Shown in pieces: positions 1 through 8,091 of a stretch of 36,638 nt of DNA. Made by a program: the position numbers and the translations under genes. Under the pieces are notes generated by a model that saw only the letters and a list, made by a program, of their open reading frames with translations, made no database searches and was not told the DNA's origin. Source of the DNA: an uncultured archaeon A07HR67 (lineage in GTDB: Archaea; Halobacteriota; Halobacteria; Halobacteriales; Haloferacaceae); contig KI543157.1 of the NCBI GenBank assembly GCA_000496175.1, forward strand, positions 11,605-48,242, given 5' to 3'. Each line of letters opens with the position of its first letter. Positions within the stretch are counted from its first letter, which is position 1.

Positions 1-363
1 GTCTACGGCAGCGGCTCGAAGGTGACACACAATCCGGTCGGAAACGTCGGCGTCTATCAGGGGAACGGCGGCGATCTGATGAGCGGGCTCCCCGCACAGT
101 CGCTGATGAGCGCCGACGGCGACCCGTATCATCAGCCGCTCCGCCTCTCGGCGGTCGTCCACGCGCCGGTCGAGCGGGTGACGGCCGTCCTCTCAGAACA
201 CGAGACGCTGGCTCAGCTCTTCGACAACGGCTGGCTCTCGCTGACCGTCGTCGATCCCGAACAGGACCACCACGCGTTCCACTACGGCGACGAGCGCAGT
301 TGGAGCCGAGCCACGGGCGGCGCGGTCGGCCCGGAGGCGTCGAATCCCCCGGCAGCCGAGTAG
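1..363 (+). CDS. dabA: DabA-type inorganic carbon transporter subunit (DUF2309), C-terminal fragment
   Basis: The reading frame is open from the left edge, so only the last 120 residues are seen; the family is usually over 800 residues. The fragment contains [17 protein letters not shown], then GLPAQSL and [18 protein letters not shown], which match the conserved C-terminal end of DUF2309 (UPF0753) proteins as I remember it. In bacteria DabA is a zinc-containing, beta-carbonic-anhydrase-like cytoplasmic protein that works with the membrane protein DabB to accumulate dissolved inorganic carbon. The partner gene and the catalytic part would lie to the left of the window. The last residues (after FHYGDERSW) are Ala/Gly/Pro-rich and probably disordered. 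The family call is fairly firm; the transport role in haloarchaea is inferred from bacterial members. Confidence 0.75.
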   Translation, partial: VYGSGSKVTHNPVGNVGVYQGNGGDLMSGLPAQSLMSADGDPYHQPLRLSAVVHAPVERVTAVLSEHETLAQLFDNGWLSLTVVDPEQDHHAFHYGDERSWSRATGGAVGPEASNPPAAE

Positions 364-420
364 ACGCTCGGACGTACCGGAGCCGTTCGTCGCCGGTTCG
401 AACGCTCGGTCGTCATTCTG

Positions 421-437
421 TATCGCGACATACGATA
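421..437. promoter_or_regulatory. Palindromic element in the 364-532 intergenic region, shared with 1344-1357
   Basis: TATCGCGACATACGATA contains the inverted arms TATCG and CGATA around a 7-nt centre. Its first 14 bases recur exactly, in inverted orientation, at 1344-1357 upstream of the PPC-domain gene. It lies about 95 nt upstream of the DUF5783 start. A regulator site is one explanation; no known operator is recognised. Confidence 0.35.
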
Positions 438-532
438 TATCGGCCGGTAGAATCGGCCGGCGATCGATGCCGCCCGCGGCTCCCGGTGGACGGATCGACC
501 GGCTTTTTCCCCGTCAGCCCTTCACAACCCAC

Positions 533-859
533 ATGACCGACGAGTTCGACCCGGAAAAGTTCGAGGACAAGTACGTCCACTACTTCACCGAACTCCAGCG
601 GGCGTACAAGAACGCGTTCAACCAGATGAACGAGCGCTACGACTCCGAGCTGATTCACGGAATTGACCAGATGGTGCTCAACGAGTCCGAGCCGATGTAC
701 GAGGACGGCGAGTTCCGCGTCGAACTGCCGGCGGACCCCCGCGACCGGCTCCAGGGCATCCTCGTCGACGACGAGAAGTTCGAAGCCACCCTCGAGGAGT
801 ACGTCGACCGAATCGAGACGGAGCTGTACCGGACGCTCGGCGCCGACCCACCCGAGTGA
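533..859 (+). CDS. DUF5783 family protein (conserved haloarchaeal)
   Basis: The protein has 108 residues from the ATG at 533. It begins MTDEFDPEKFEDKYVHYF and contains YKNAFNQMNERYDSELIHG and VLNESEPMY, which I recognise as the haloarchaeal family DUF5783. It is strongly acidic, has no signal peptide or membrane segment, and looks mostly helical. The frame extends upstream to 467, but that part is basic and proline-rich, unlike the rest. A TATA-like run (CTTTTTCC at 503-510) lies about 27 nt before 533, which supports a leaderless transcript starting there. The function is unknown. It precedes the nifU-like gene by 48 nt, which has its own TATA-like element, so the two need not be cotranscribed. 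Confidence 0.85.
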   Translation: MTDEFDPEKFEDKYVHYFTELQRAYKNAFNQMNERYDSELIHGIDQMVLNESEPMYEDGEFRVELPADPRDRLQGILVDDEKFEATLEEYVDRIETELYRTLGADPPE

Positions 860-907
860 TTCGGTCCGAACCAAAGGCATAAGCCACCTGGCTGCCAATC
901 TGACCCC

Positions 908-1279
908 ATGAGTACGGATACGAGCGACGCGGACAACGACCTCCGCGAGCGGATCACGAACTTCTTGCGGCGCAACTTCCCGCAGATCCAGATGCACGGC
1001 GGCAGCGCCGCGATCAACCACCTCGATCGTGAGACCGGCGAGGTTCACATCCAACTCGGCGGCGCGTGTTCCGGCTGTGGCATCTCGCCGATGACGATTC
1101 AGGCGATCAAGTCCCGAATGGTCAAGGAGATTCCCGAGATCGAGACGGTTCACGCCGACACGGGCGCGGCCGCGGGCGGCGACGGTGACCTCGGCGGCAC
1201 CAGCAGCGACGGCATGTCTCCCTCTTTCCCGGGCGAGACGACCGACAACGACGACGAAGGGCCACAGGCCCCGTTCTGA
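908..1279 (+). CDS. NifU C-terminal domain protein (Fe-S cluster scaffold/carrier)
   Basis: The protein has 123 residues. The NifU-like domain spans about residues 8-85 with the motif GGACSGCGISPMT, whose CxxC pair binds a [4Fe-4S] cluster in Nfu-type carriers that hand clusters to apo-enzymes. The last 40 residues are a Gly/Asp-rich, probably disordered tail (GDLGGTSSDGMSP). The start is supported by a TATA-like GCATAAG at 877-883, about 27 nt upstream. This is a stand-alone Nfu domain without the NifU N-terminal scaffold. The sufB-sufD genes at the other end of the window belong to the same Fe-S assembly process but are not linked to it. Confidence 0.9.
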   Translation: MSTDTSDADNDLRERITNFLRRNFPQIQMHGGSAAINHLDRETGEVHIQLGGACSGCGISPMTIQAIKSRMVKEIPEIETVHADTGAAAGGDGDLGGTSSDGMSPSFPGETTDNDDEGPQAPF

Positions 1280-1343
1280 CGGCTCCGTTCTCTCGTCCTT
1301 CTCGTTTCTCACACGTCCCGAGCGCTGTCTGCCTCTGATAAAC

Positions 1344-1357
1344 CGTATGTCGCGATA
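1344..1357. repeat. Inverted copy of the 421-434 element
   Basis: CGTATGTCGCGATA is the exact reverse complement of positions 421-434. It lies 71 nt upstream of the preferred PPC start at 1428. The right-hand CGATA arm of the first site is not conserved here (CG is followed by GTT on the opposite strand). The two copies bracket the DUF5783 and nifU-like genes. Confidence 0.4.
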
Positions 1358-1427
1358 TTAAACTCGGTCGTCGGCGCGAACTGGGATGACTGAAGCCTTT
1401 TTACCGCCCGACCCGTCACCGCTTTCT

Positions 1428-1847
1428 ATGCGATACCGCGAAGTCGAGCCGACGGCGGAGTACGTCGCACGGTTCGAGACGGGAGCCGACTGGCGCGAGG
1501 AGATAGAAGCCCTCGCCCGCGAGGAGGACGTCGACGCCGGCTGGTTCTCGGCGCTCGGGGCCGTCCAGGACGCGGACGTCTGGTTTTATGACCAGACGGA
1601 GACGGAGTACCGGTCGGTGACCTTCGATGAGCCGTTGGAGGTCGCCGCCTGCGTCGGCAACGTCTCGCGGCTGGAGGGCGACGTCTTCGCACACACTCAC
1701 GCCGTGTTGTCTCGTCCCAGCGGACAGGCGCTCGCCGGCCACCTCGACGCCGCGACCGTCTGGGCGGGCGAGTGTTGTCTTCGCGCGTTCGCGGAGCCGC
1801 TCGAACGCGACCACGACCCCGTTACCGACCTCGACTTATGGCTCTGA
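1428..1847 (+). CDS. PPC-domain (DUF296) protein
   Basis: The protein has 139 residues from the ATG at 1428. The single PPC (plants and prokaryotes conserved) domain shows GADWREEIEALAREEDVDAGWFSALGAV at the start (residues about 20-45) and the histidine-containing FAHTHAVLS and GHLDAAT segments later, the places where archaeal PPC proteins carry their metal-binding histidines. Archaeal members form trimers of unknown function; many are annotated as DNA-binding by analogy to plant AT-hook proteins, but no AT-hook is present here. An in-frame ATG at 1386 would overlap the likely TATA element (CCTTTTTACC near 1396-1405), so 1428 is preferred. The polC start lies 13 nt after the stop, suggesting cotranscription. 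Confidence 0.85.
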   Translation: MRYREVEPTAEYVARFETGADWREEIEALAREEDVDAGWFSALGAVQDADVWFYDQTETEYRSVTFDEPLEVAACVGNVSRLEGDVFAHTHAVLSRPSGQALAGHLDAATVWAGECCLRAFAEPLERDHDPVTDLDLWL

Positions 1848-1860
1848 CCGGCGGTCGACG

Positions 1861-4800
1861 ATGAGACCGGACGACGAGCGGTACTTCGCGCGGCTCGAAG
1901 ACCGCCTCGACGAGGCGTTCGCGGTCGCCACGACCGCAAAAGAACAGGGAAACGACCCCAAGCCGGAGATCGAGATTCCGGTCGCCCGCGACATGGCCGA
2001 CCGGGTGGAGAACATTCTGGGCATCGACGGGGTCGCCGAGCGCGTCCGGGAGCTCGACGGCGAGATGTCCCGCGAGGAGGCGGCGTTAGAACTCGTCACG
2101 GACTTCGTCGAGGGGACGGTCGGCGATTACGACTCCCGGGCCGGCAAGATCGAGGGCGCGGTCAGGACCGCGGTGGCACTGCTCACCGAGGGGGTCGTCG
2201 CTGCCCCGATCGAGGGGATCGACCGCGTCGAACTATTAACAAACGACGACGGCACCGAGTTCGTCAACGTCTACTACGCCGGTCCGATCCGGTCGGCGGG
2301 CGGCACCGCCCAGGCGTTGTCGGTGCTCGTCGCCGACTACGCCCGGTCGCTTCTGGGGATCGACGAGTACCAGCCTCGAGCCGAAGAGATCGAACGCTAC
2401 GCCGAGGAGATCGCCCTCTACGACCGCGAGACTGGACTCCAGTACACGCCGAAAGACGCGGAATCGACGTTCATCGCCGAGCACATGCCGATCATGCTCG
2501 ACGGAGAGGCGACCGGCGACGAGGAGGTCTCGGGCTTTCGCGACCTCGAGCGCGTCGACACCAACGCTGCCCGCGGCGGAATGTGTCTCGTCGCGGCCGA
2601 GGGGATCGCGTTGAAGGCCCCGAAGATTCAGCGGTACACGCGCGAACTCGACGAGGTCGATTGGCCGTGGCTACAGGACCTGATCGACGGGGAGATCGGC
2701 GGAGCCGCCGACGCGGACGACGCGACCGACGACGACCCCGACGCGGAGCGGGAAGACGCCGACGACTCACCCGCCGGTCCGCCTCGACCCGCCGCCTCGA
2801 AGAAGTTCCTTCGTGACCTGATCGCCGGACGCCCGGTGTTTACCCACCCCTCAGAGCCGGGCGGATTCCGCCTGCGGTACGGTCGTGCGCGCAACCACGG
2901 CTTCGCGACCGGCGGCGTCCACCCGGCGACGATGCACATCGTCGACGATTTTCTGGCGACCGGTACCCAGATCAAAACCGAGCGACCGGGAAAGGCACAC
3001 GGCGTCGTCCCAGTCGACTCTATCGAGGGGCCGACCGTGCGGCTCGCGAACGGCGAGGTCAGGCGGATCGACGACCCCGAGGAGGCGCTCGCGGTTCGCA
3101 ACGGGATCGAAGAGATCCTCGACCTCGGCGAGTATCTGGTCAACTACGGCGAGTTCGTCGAAAACAACCACGCGCTCGCGCCGGCGTCGTACGCCTACGA
3201 GTGGTGGGTACAGGAGTTCGCGGCCGCCGGAGCCGACGTCCAGGCGCTCGCAGACGACCCCAGCGTCGATCTCGAACGGCCGACGCCCGACGAGGCGTTG
3301 CGATGGGCCACGACGTACGAGTGTCCGCTCCACCCCGAGTACACCTACCTCTGGCACGACGTCTCTGTCGAGGCGTTCGACACGCTCGCGGCCGCCGTCG
3401 CCGACGGCGAGGTTGTCGAGGGAGTGTTGACGATCGAGCACACGGACGCCACCGCGACGACCCTCGAGTCGCTGCTCGTCGAACACGCCGCCACGCCGGA
3501 CGCCCTCCGGATCCCGACGTGGCGTCCGCTCGCGCGCTCGCTCGGGATCGACGACGGACTCCGACGCGAGTGGGACGCGCTGCCCCGTGACGCCCGCGAG
3601 TGGGACGGCGGCGACAACGCGGTGAAGGCGGTCAACGCGGTTGCGCCGTTCGCCGTCCGCGAGCGCGCGCCGGTCCGCGTGGGCAACCGGATGGGCCGCC
3701 CGGAGAAGTCCGAGAGTCGCGACCTGTCTCCGGCCGTCCACACGTTGTTTCCGATCACCGAGGCCGGCGGCCCCCAGCGGGACGTGGCGAAGGCCGCCGG
3801 AACGATGGACGACCAGGGGCGTCGCGGCATCCTCGAACTCGAAGCCGCCGACCGCGCGTGTCCCGACTGTGGAACTCACACGTATCGCGCCGCGTGTCCC
3901 GACTGCGGAGCTCACACCGAGCCGCACTACGAGTGTGGCGACTGTGGCACCGTCTGTGAGCCGGACGAGGCCGGCCGGGTGGAGTGTCCACACTGCGAGT
4001 GGGAGGTGACCGCGGCGACATACCAGGAGGTCGACCTCAACGACGCCTACCGGTCCGCGCTGGACGCCGTCGGCGAGCGCGAGTCCGCCTTCGAGATACT
4101 GAAAGGCGTACAGGGGCTCACGTCGACGAACAAGACGCCCGAACCCATCGAGAAGGGGATCCTCCGCGCGAAAAACGGCGTCACCTCGTTCAAAGACGGC
4201 ACGGTGCGGTACGACATGACCGACCTGCCGGTCACCGCGGTCCGCCCCGCAGAACTCGACGTCACCGCCGACCACTTCCGCGAACTGGGGTACGAGACCG
4301 ACATCGACGGCGACCCCCTCCGCCACGACGACCAACTCGTCGAGCTGAAGGTTCAAGACGTCGTGCTCTCGGACGGGGCGGCCGAACACATGTTGCGGAC
4401 GGCCGACTTCGTCGACGACTTGCTCGAGCAGTTCTACGGGCTCGACCGGTTCTACGAGGTGACCGAGCGCGACGACCTCGTCGGCGAGTTGGTGTTCGGG
4501 ATGGCGCCGCACACGAGCGCGGCGACCGTGGGACGAGTGGTCGGATTCACGTCGGCCGCGGTCGGGTACGCGCACCCGTACTTCCACGCCGCGAAGCGCC
4601 GGAACTGCTTCCACCCGGAGACGGAGATCGAGTACCGCGACGAGTCGGGCTGGCACCGCGAACCCGTTAGAACGGTTGTCGAGGAACGGCTGACCGATCC
4701 GCGGACCGACGACTTCGGGACGCTCGTCGACGAACTCGACGGCGAGATTGTAGTGCCGTCGGTCGACGAGCGCGGCGACCGCTCGGTACAGCCCGTGACG

Positions 4801-7443
4801 GCCGTCTCGAAACACCCGAGTCAGGACCATCTGGTTCGCATCGAGACGCGAGGCGGGCGCTCGATCCGGGTAACGCCCGACCACACGATGTTGCGCGTCG
4901 CGGACGGTGCGGTTCGAACGGTCGCTGCGAGCGATCTACACGAGGGCGATTCGGTTCCGGCGATGCCCGCCGCCGAAACGCCGGCCGACGCCGTCGCCGA
5001 CGCGGCAACGGACGGCGGCATCGAGACGGACGAGGTCACCTCGATCGAGTGTCTCCACAGCGACACCGAGTACACGTACAACCTCACGGTCGCCGACACC
5101 CACACGCTGGCGGCGAACGACCTGCTGGTCGCCCAGTGTGACGGCGACGAGGACTGCGTCATGCTTCTCATGGACGGGCTTCTCAACTTCTCGAAAGAGT
5201 ACCTTCCCGACCAGCGCGGTGGGAGCGTCTCGGAGGACTCACGACTCGTTGCTCGCGATCCGCAGGGACGGATCCGATACCTCACCTTCGACGAGTTTTG
5301 GAAGGAACTCGAGTCACCCATCGATGTCGACGGGAGATTTAAAAAGCGGACGTGCGCGCACGAGGGGTGGCAGACGTACACCTTCGACGAGAATCACGAG
5401 TCGAGCCTCCAGCCGATCGAGAAGGCGATCCGATACCGCGCCGACGACGACGAGACGTTGCTCAGAGTCGAGACGCAGTTCGGTCGCTCACTCGACATCA
5501 CCCCGAACCACAGTCTGTTCCGGTATGACGACGGCATCGAAGACGTGGCTGGTGACGATATCGATGTCGGCGATCTCATTCTTGCGCCGCAACAACTCGA
5601 TGTCGAGCCACAGGCGGGAACTGTGGTTGATGTGGCCGACTGCGTCGACGATCCGTACGTGTTCATCGACGACGCAGTCGAATCGTATCTCCGTGAGGTG
5701 TGGGACGAATCCGCGTGGGGAAGTGACGCGCGCGCTGCTTTCGACCGTGGACTCTCCTACCGCCTCTCGAACAAGAAAATCGCCCTCCGAACGCTCCGCG
5801 ATATCGAGGGCGTCTCGCGAAACTGGCGTGGCGAGTTGAACCCACAGATCGGTCGAGAAGGTTCTTCGAAGGGGGTCTCACGTTACATTCAGATGAATGA
5901 CGATTTTTCGTGGCTCCTTGGACTGTTCGCCGCTGAGGGCTCGACCTCGTCCGTCCGGCCGACGATCACCAACGCCGACGAGGAGATCGTTCGGCAGGCC
6001 GAGCGCGTCATCAAAGACACGCTCGGTGTCGAGCCGTCGGTACGGTGGTCGAACAAGGCGTACGAAATCGGATTCCCGACCGTGTTCGAGGACATCCTGT
6101 TCGAACTCGGATTCCGTGACGAGGAGTCGTACGACTCGAGTGAGAAGGTCGTCCCCGAACCGATTCGGCGCGGGGACCGATCGATCGTCCGGTCGTTCCT
6201 CCGTGGATTCATCGCCGGAGACGGGAGCAAAACGAGCGACGACACTCAGACGACGATCGCGTTCCACACGACGAGCGAAGACCTCAAAGACGGGATCGTG
6301 TTCCTGTTACACCGACTCGGGATCGTCGCGAACGTTTCGACACGCGAGCGGGAACCGCCTCGGCAACGGATCTACACCGTTACCGTTTCTGGCGGTGCCT
6401 CGGACAACCCGCTTCGACGTGTCCTCAATGGCGACGATCCGTACCAGCCGAAGAGCCTCACGGTCGGTATTCCCGAGGAACTCTTCGAAATCCGGCAGAT
6501 GGACATCCCGGATATCACCGAGATCATCCCGAAATACCTCAAGCGCCGTGAAAACATCAGTCTCGAAAAACTCGAGTCGATCGTCGAGACGCTCGACGAA
6601 CGCGATCTCCCCATCGCCGCGCGTAAGAAGCTCGATACGATCCGTCCGCTTGTCGACGGTGATCTCACGTATCTGCGAGTCACCGATATCGATTCCGTCG
6701 AGTACGACGGTCATCTCTACGACCTGCAGGTCGGCGGAGAACCGGTCTTCACGGCGAATTGGCTGTACGCTCACAACTCGATGGACGCACCCTTAGTGAT
6801 GTCCTCGCGAATCGACCCCTCGGAGATCGACGACGAGGCACACAACATGGATATCGTGCGGCGGTATCCGCTGGCGTTCTACGAGGCCACCCGCGAGATG
6901 GCGGACCCGGAGTCAGTCGCGGAGTTGATCCAACTCGGCGAGGACACCCTCGGCACCGACGACGAGTACCGCGGATTCGACCACACCCACGACACGACCG
7001 ACATCGCGATGGGCCCGGACCTGTCGGCGTACAAGACGCTCGGCGACATGATGGAGAAGATGGACGCCCAACTCGAGTTGGCTCGCACGGTCCGGGCGGT
7101 CGACGAGACGGACGTCGCCGAACGGGTGATCGAGTACCACTTCCTCCCGGACATCATCGGGAACCTGCGGGCCTTCTCCAGACAGCAGACCCGTTGTCTC
7201 GACTGCGGCGAAAAGTACCGGCGGATGCCGCTTTCGGGCGACTGCCGGGAGTGTGGCGGCCGGGTGAACCTCACGGTCCACGAGGGCTCCGTGAGCAAGT
7301 ACGTCGACACGGCGATTGAGGTGGCCGAACGCTTCGATTGCCGCCCCTACACCAAACAACGGCTGTACGTGCTCGAAGACGCCCTCGAATCGATCTTCGA
7401 GGACGACACCAACAAGCAGTCTGGAATCGCGGACTTCATGTAG
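1861..7443 (+). CDS. polC: DNA polymerase II (family D) large subunit DP2, with two inteins
   Basis: The precursor has 1860 residues from the ATG at 1861; removing the two inteins leaves 1165, a normal DP2 length. DP2 is the catalytic subunit of the archaeal replicative polymerase D and pairs with the exonuclease subunit DP1, which is not in the window. Visible marks are the N-terminal MRPDDERYFARLEDRLDEAF, the conserved GPIRSAGGTAQALSVL (about residues 140-155), a zinc-binding region with repeated CPDCG motifs (from about 667), the active-site motif CDGDEDC (1093-1099), and a C-terminal CLDCGEKY...CRECGG zinc site (from about 1779). An acidic Ala/Asp-rich insert near residues 282-305 resembles a linker. 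The frame is open back to 1627, but that part overlaps the PPC gene and is not DP2-like. Both inteins interrupt the most conserved catalytic region, so splicing should be needed for activity. Confidence 0.97.
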   Translation: MRPDDERYFARLEDRLDEAFAVATTAKEQGNDPKPEIEIPVARDMADRVENILGIDGVAERVRELDGEMSREEAALELVTDFVEGTVGDYDSRAGKIEGAVRTAVALLTEGVVAAPIEGIDRVELLTNDDGTEFVNVYYAGPIRSAGGTAQALSVLVADYARSLLGIDEYQPRAEEIERYAEEIALYDRETGLQYTPKDAESTFIAEHMPIMLDGEATGDEEVSGFRDLERVDTNAARGGMCLVAAEGIALKAPKIQRYTRELDEVDWPWLQDLIDGEIGGAADADDATDDDPDAEREDADDSPAGPPRPAASKKFLRDLIAGRPVFTHPSEPGGFRLRYGRARNHGFATGGVHPATMHIVDDFLATGTQIKTERPGKAHGVVPVDSIEGPTVRLANGEVRRIDDPEEALAVRNGIEEILDLGEYLVNYGEFVENNHALAPASYAYEWWVQEFAAAGADVQALADDPSVDLERPTPDEALRWATTYECPLHPEYTYLWHDVSVEAFDTLAAAVADGEVVEGVLTIEHTDATATTLESLLVEHAATPDALRIPTWRPLARSLGIDDGLRREWDALPRDAREWDGGDNAVKAVNAVAPFAVRERAPVRVGNRMGRPEKSESRDLSPAVHTLFPITEAGGPQRDVAKAAGTMDDQGRRGILELEAADRACPDCGTHTYRAACPDCGAHTEPHYECGDCGTVCEPDEAGRVECPHCEWEVTAATYQEVDLNDAYRSALDAVGERESAFEILKGVQGLTSTNKTPEPIEKGILRAKNGVTSFKDGTVRYDMTDLPVTAVRPAELDVTADHFRELGYETDIDGDPLRHDDQLVELKVQDVVLSDGAAEHMLRTADFVDDLLEQFYGLDRFYEVTERDDLVGELVFGMAPHTSAATVGRVVGFTSAAVGYAHPYFHAAKRRNCFHPETEIEYRDESGWHREPVRTVVEERLTDPRTDDFGTLVDELDGEIVVPSVDERGDRSVQPVTAVSKHPSQDHLVRIETRGGRSIRVTPDHTMLRVADGAVRTVAASDLHEGDSVPAMPAAETPADAVADAATDGGIETDEVTSIECLHSDTEYTYNLTVADTHTLAANDLLVAQCDGDEDCVMLLMDGLLNFSKEYLPDQRGGSVSEDSRLVARDPQGRIRYLTFDEFWKELESPIDVDGRFKKRTCAHEGWQTYTFDENHESSLQPIEKAIRYRADDDETLLRVETQFGRSLDITPNHSLFRYDDGIEDVAGDDIDVGDLILAPQQLDVEPQAGTVVDVADCVDDPYVFIDDAVESYLREVWDESAWGSDARAAFDRGLSYRLSNKKIALRTLRDIEGVSRNWRGELNPQIGREGSSKGVSRYIQMNDDFSWLLGLFAAEGSTSSVRPTITNADEEIVRQAERVIKDTLGVEPSVRWSNKAYEIGFPTVFEDILFELGFRDEESYDSSEKVVPEPIRRGDRSIVRSFLRGFIAGDGSKTSDDTQTTIAFHTTSEDLKDGIVFLLHRLGIVANVSTREREPPRQRIYTVTVSGGASDNPLRRVLNGDDPYQPKSLTVGIPEELFEIRQMDIPDITEIIPKYLKRRENISLEKLESIVETLDERDLPIAARKKLDTIRPLVDGDLTYLRVTDIDSVEYDGHLYDLQVGGEPVFTANWLYAHNSMDAPLVMSSRIDPSEIDDEAHNMDIVRRYPLAFYEATREMADPESVAELIQLGEDTLGTDDEYRGFDHTHDTTDIAMGPDLSAYKTLGDMMEKMDAQLELARTVRAVDETDVAERVIEYHFLPDIIGNLRAFSRQQTRCLDCGEKYRRMPLSGDCRECGGRVNLTVHEGSVSKYVDTAIEVAERFDCRPYTKQRLYVLEDALESIFEDDTNKQSGIADFM
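4606..5136 (+). other. Intein 1 in PolC (mini-intein ending in Gln)
   Basis: This 177-residue in-frame insertion (precursor residues 916-1092) starts with Cys (CFHPETEIEYRDESG, block A) right after the extein AKRRN and ends LLVAQ just before CDGDEDC. Block B is IRVTPDHTMLRV, and block F is EYTYNLTVADTHTLAAN. It is too short for a homing endonuclease and no LAGLIDADG motif is seen. The last residue is Gln where most inteins have Asn, and the penultimate residue is Ala where most have His. Removal restores N-C-D-G-D-E-D, the expected DP2 catalytic sequence. A Gln-ended intein in the Pyrococcus abyssi PolII protein is known to splice. Confidence 0.92.
5224..6777 (+). mobile_element. Intein 2 in PolC with LAGLIDADG homing endonuclease
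   Basis: This 518-residue in-frame insertion (precursor residues 1122-1639) lies between DQRGG and SMDAPLVMSSR; joining these restores the usual DP2 sequence. It starts with Ser (SVSEDSRLVARDPQG), has block B RSLDITPNHSLFRYD, ends with block F/G EYDGHLYDLQV...WLYAHN, and is followed by Ser+1. The splicing residues Ser1, His-Asn and Ser+1 are all present. The two endonuclease motifs are LLGLFAAEG (about 1352-1360) and FLRGFIAGDG (about 1446-1455); both keep an acidic residue, so the nuclease looks intact. Codon use is visibly more A/T-rich than in the exteins, in keeping with a mobile origin. Confidence 0.95.
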
Positions 7444-7453
7444 CCGATCGCCC

Positions 7454-8002
7454 TCACTCGGTCACGACAATCGAGTGCTCGACGACGACCGCGTTGGAGG
7501 GGTCGTGAACGACGAGCACCTCGATCGTGTCTCCCGGATCGATATCTCCGGTACCCCCGCCGCTGTTGAGTTTGAACGAGAAGGAGGTCCCGACCGACCA
7601 CTCGCCGTCACCGTCGGCCGCCGCTCCGCGGACACAGCCGTTACTGTACAGGATGTTGTCGGGGTCGTCGTATTCGTCGGCGTCGAGCGTGCTCCCGTCC
7701 GTCGGGAATCCGGTGATCGTCGCTTCCGTTCCGCCGCTGTCCGGCAGCCGAACGACCGTGCGTGTCTCGGAGAGGTCCACCGCGTCACCCGCGACGTGAC
7801 TCAGCCTGACGATGTCGGTGTCACACGTCGTCGAGCCGGTCAGATACTCCGCACTCGAGTCTGAAACGGTGGGCGGCGGCGATCGAATCTCCTCGGTGAC
7901 CCCTAACGCGAACACCGACATCGTCGCCGCCAACACGACCACGATGGCGACCAGGAGGATGGTCGAAACCACGGACGAGACGGCACGGGATCGGTTGCTC
8001 AC
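7454..8002 (-). CDS. Type IV pilin-like protein with archaeal pilin N-terminal domain
   Basis: The protein has 182 residues with a GTG start. It begins MSNRSRAVSSVVSTILLVAIVVVLAATMSVFALG: a short basic leader and then one hydrophobic helix, the class III-type signal (Pilin_N, formerly DUF1628) processed by the archaeal prepilin peptidase PibD. Cleavage is expected around SR|AVSS. The rest is an Asp/Thr/Gly-rich extracellular beta domain with two cysteines (TTCDTD and SNGCVRG) that might pair. Such proteins build adhesion pili or remain as pilin-like surface proteins. It is alone on the minus strand, convergent with polC (10 nt between stops), and no assembly ATPase or membrane platform gene is nearby. 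Confidence 0.88.
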   Translation of the reverse strand: MSNRSRAVSSVVSTILLVAIVVVLAATMSVFALGVTEEIRSPPPTVSDSSAEYLTGSTTCDTDIVRLSHVAGDAVDLSETRTVVRLPDSGGTEATITGFPTDGSTLDADEYDDPDNILYSNGCVRGAAADGDGEWSVGTSFSFKLNSGGGTGDIDPGDTIEVLVVHDPSNAVVVEHSIVVTE

Positions 8003-8091
8003 GGCGGGTATTCAGCGGACTCACACAAAAACTGCCGGGACTCGCGTCGCCGACCCGTACCCTCATTACGGTCTCGTCCAACTCTGGACGT

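Noticed and set aside
439..460. Repeated ATCGGCCGG near 439-447 and 452-460 as a regulatory direct repeat
   Set aside because: The motif is short, self-palindromic and GC-rich, so it is likely by chance here; it has no counterpart at the second copy of the neighbouring element.
1627..1860. Upstream extension of PolC
   Set aside because: This part lies in another frame of the PPC gene and is Ser/Arg-rich; the family N-terminus begins at 1861.
2851..4884. A 677-codon open frame on the minus strand across polC
   Set aside because: It runs antisense to strongly conserved DP2 sequence, is Arg/Val/Asp-rich with no domain, and is typical of GC-rich shadow frames.
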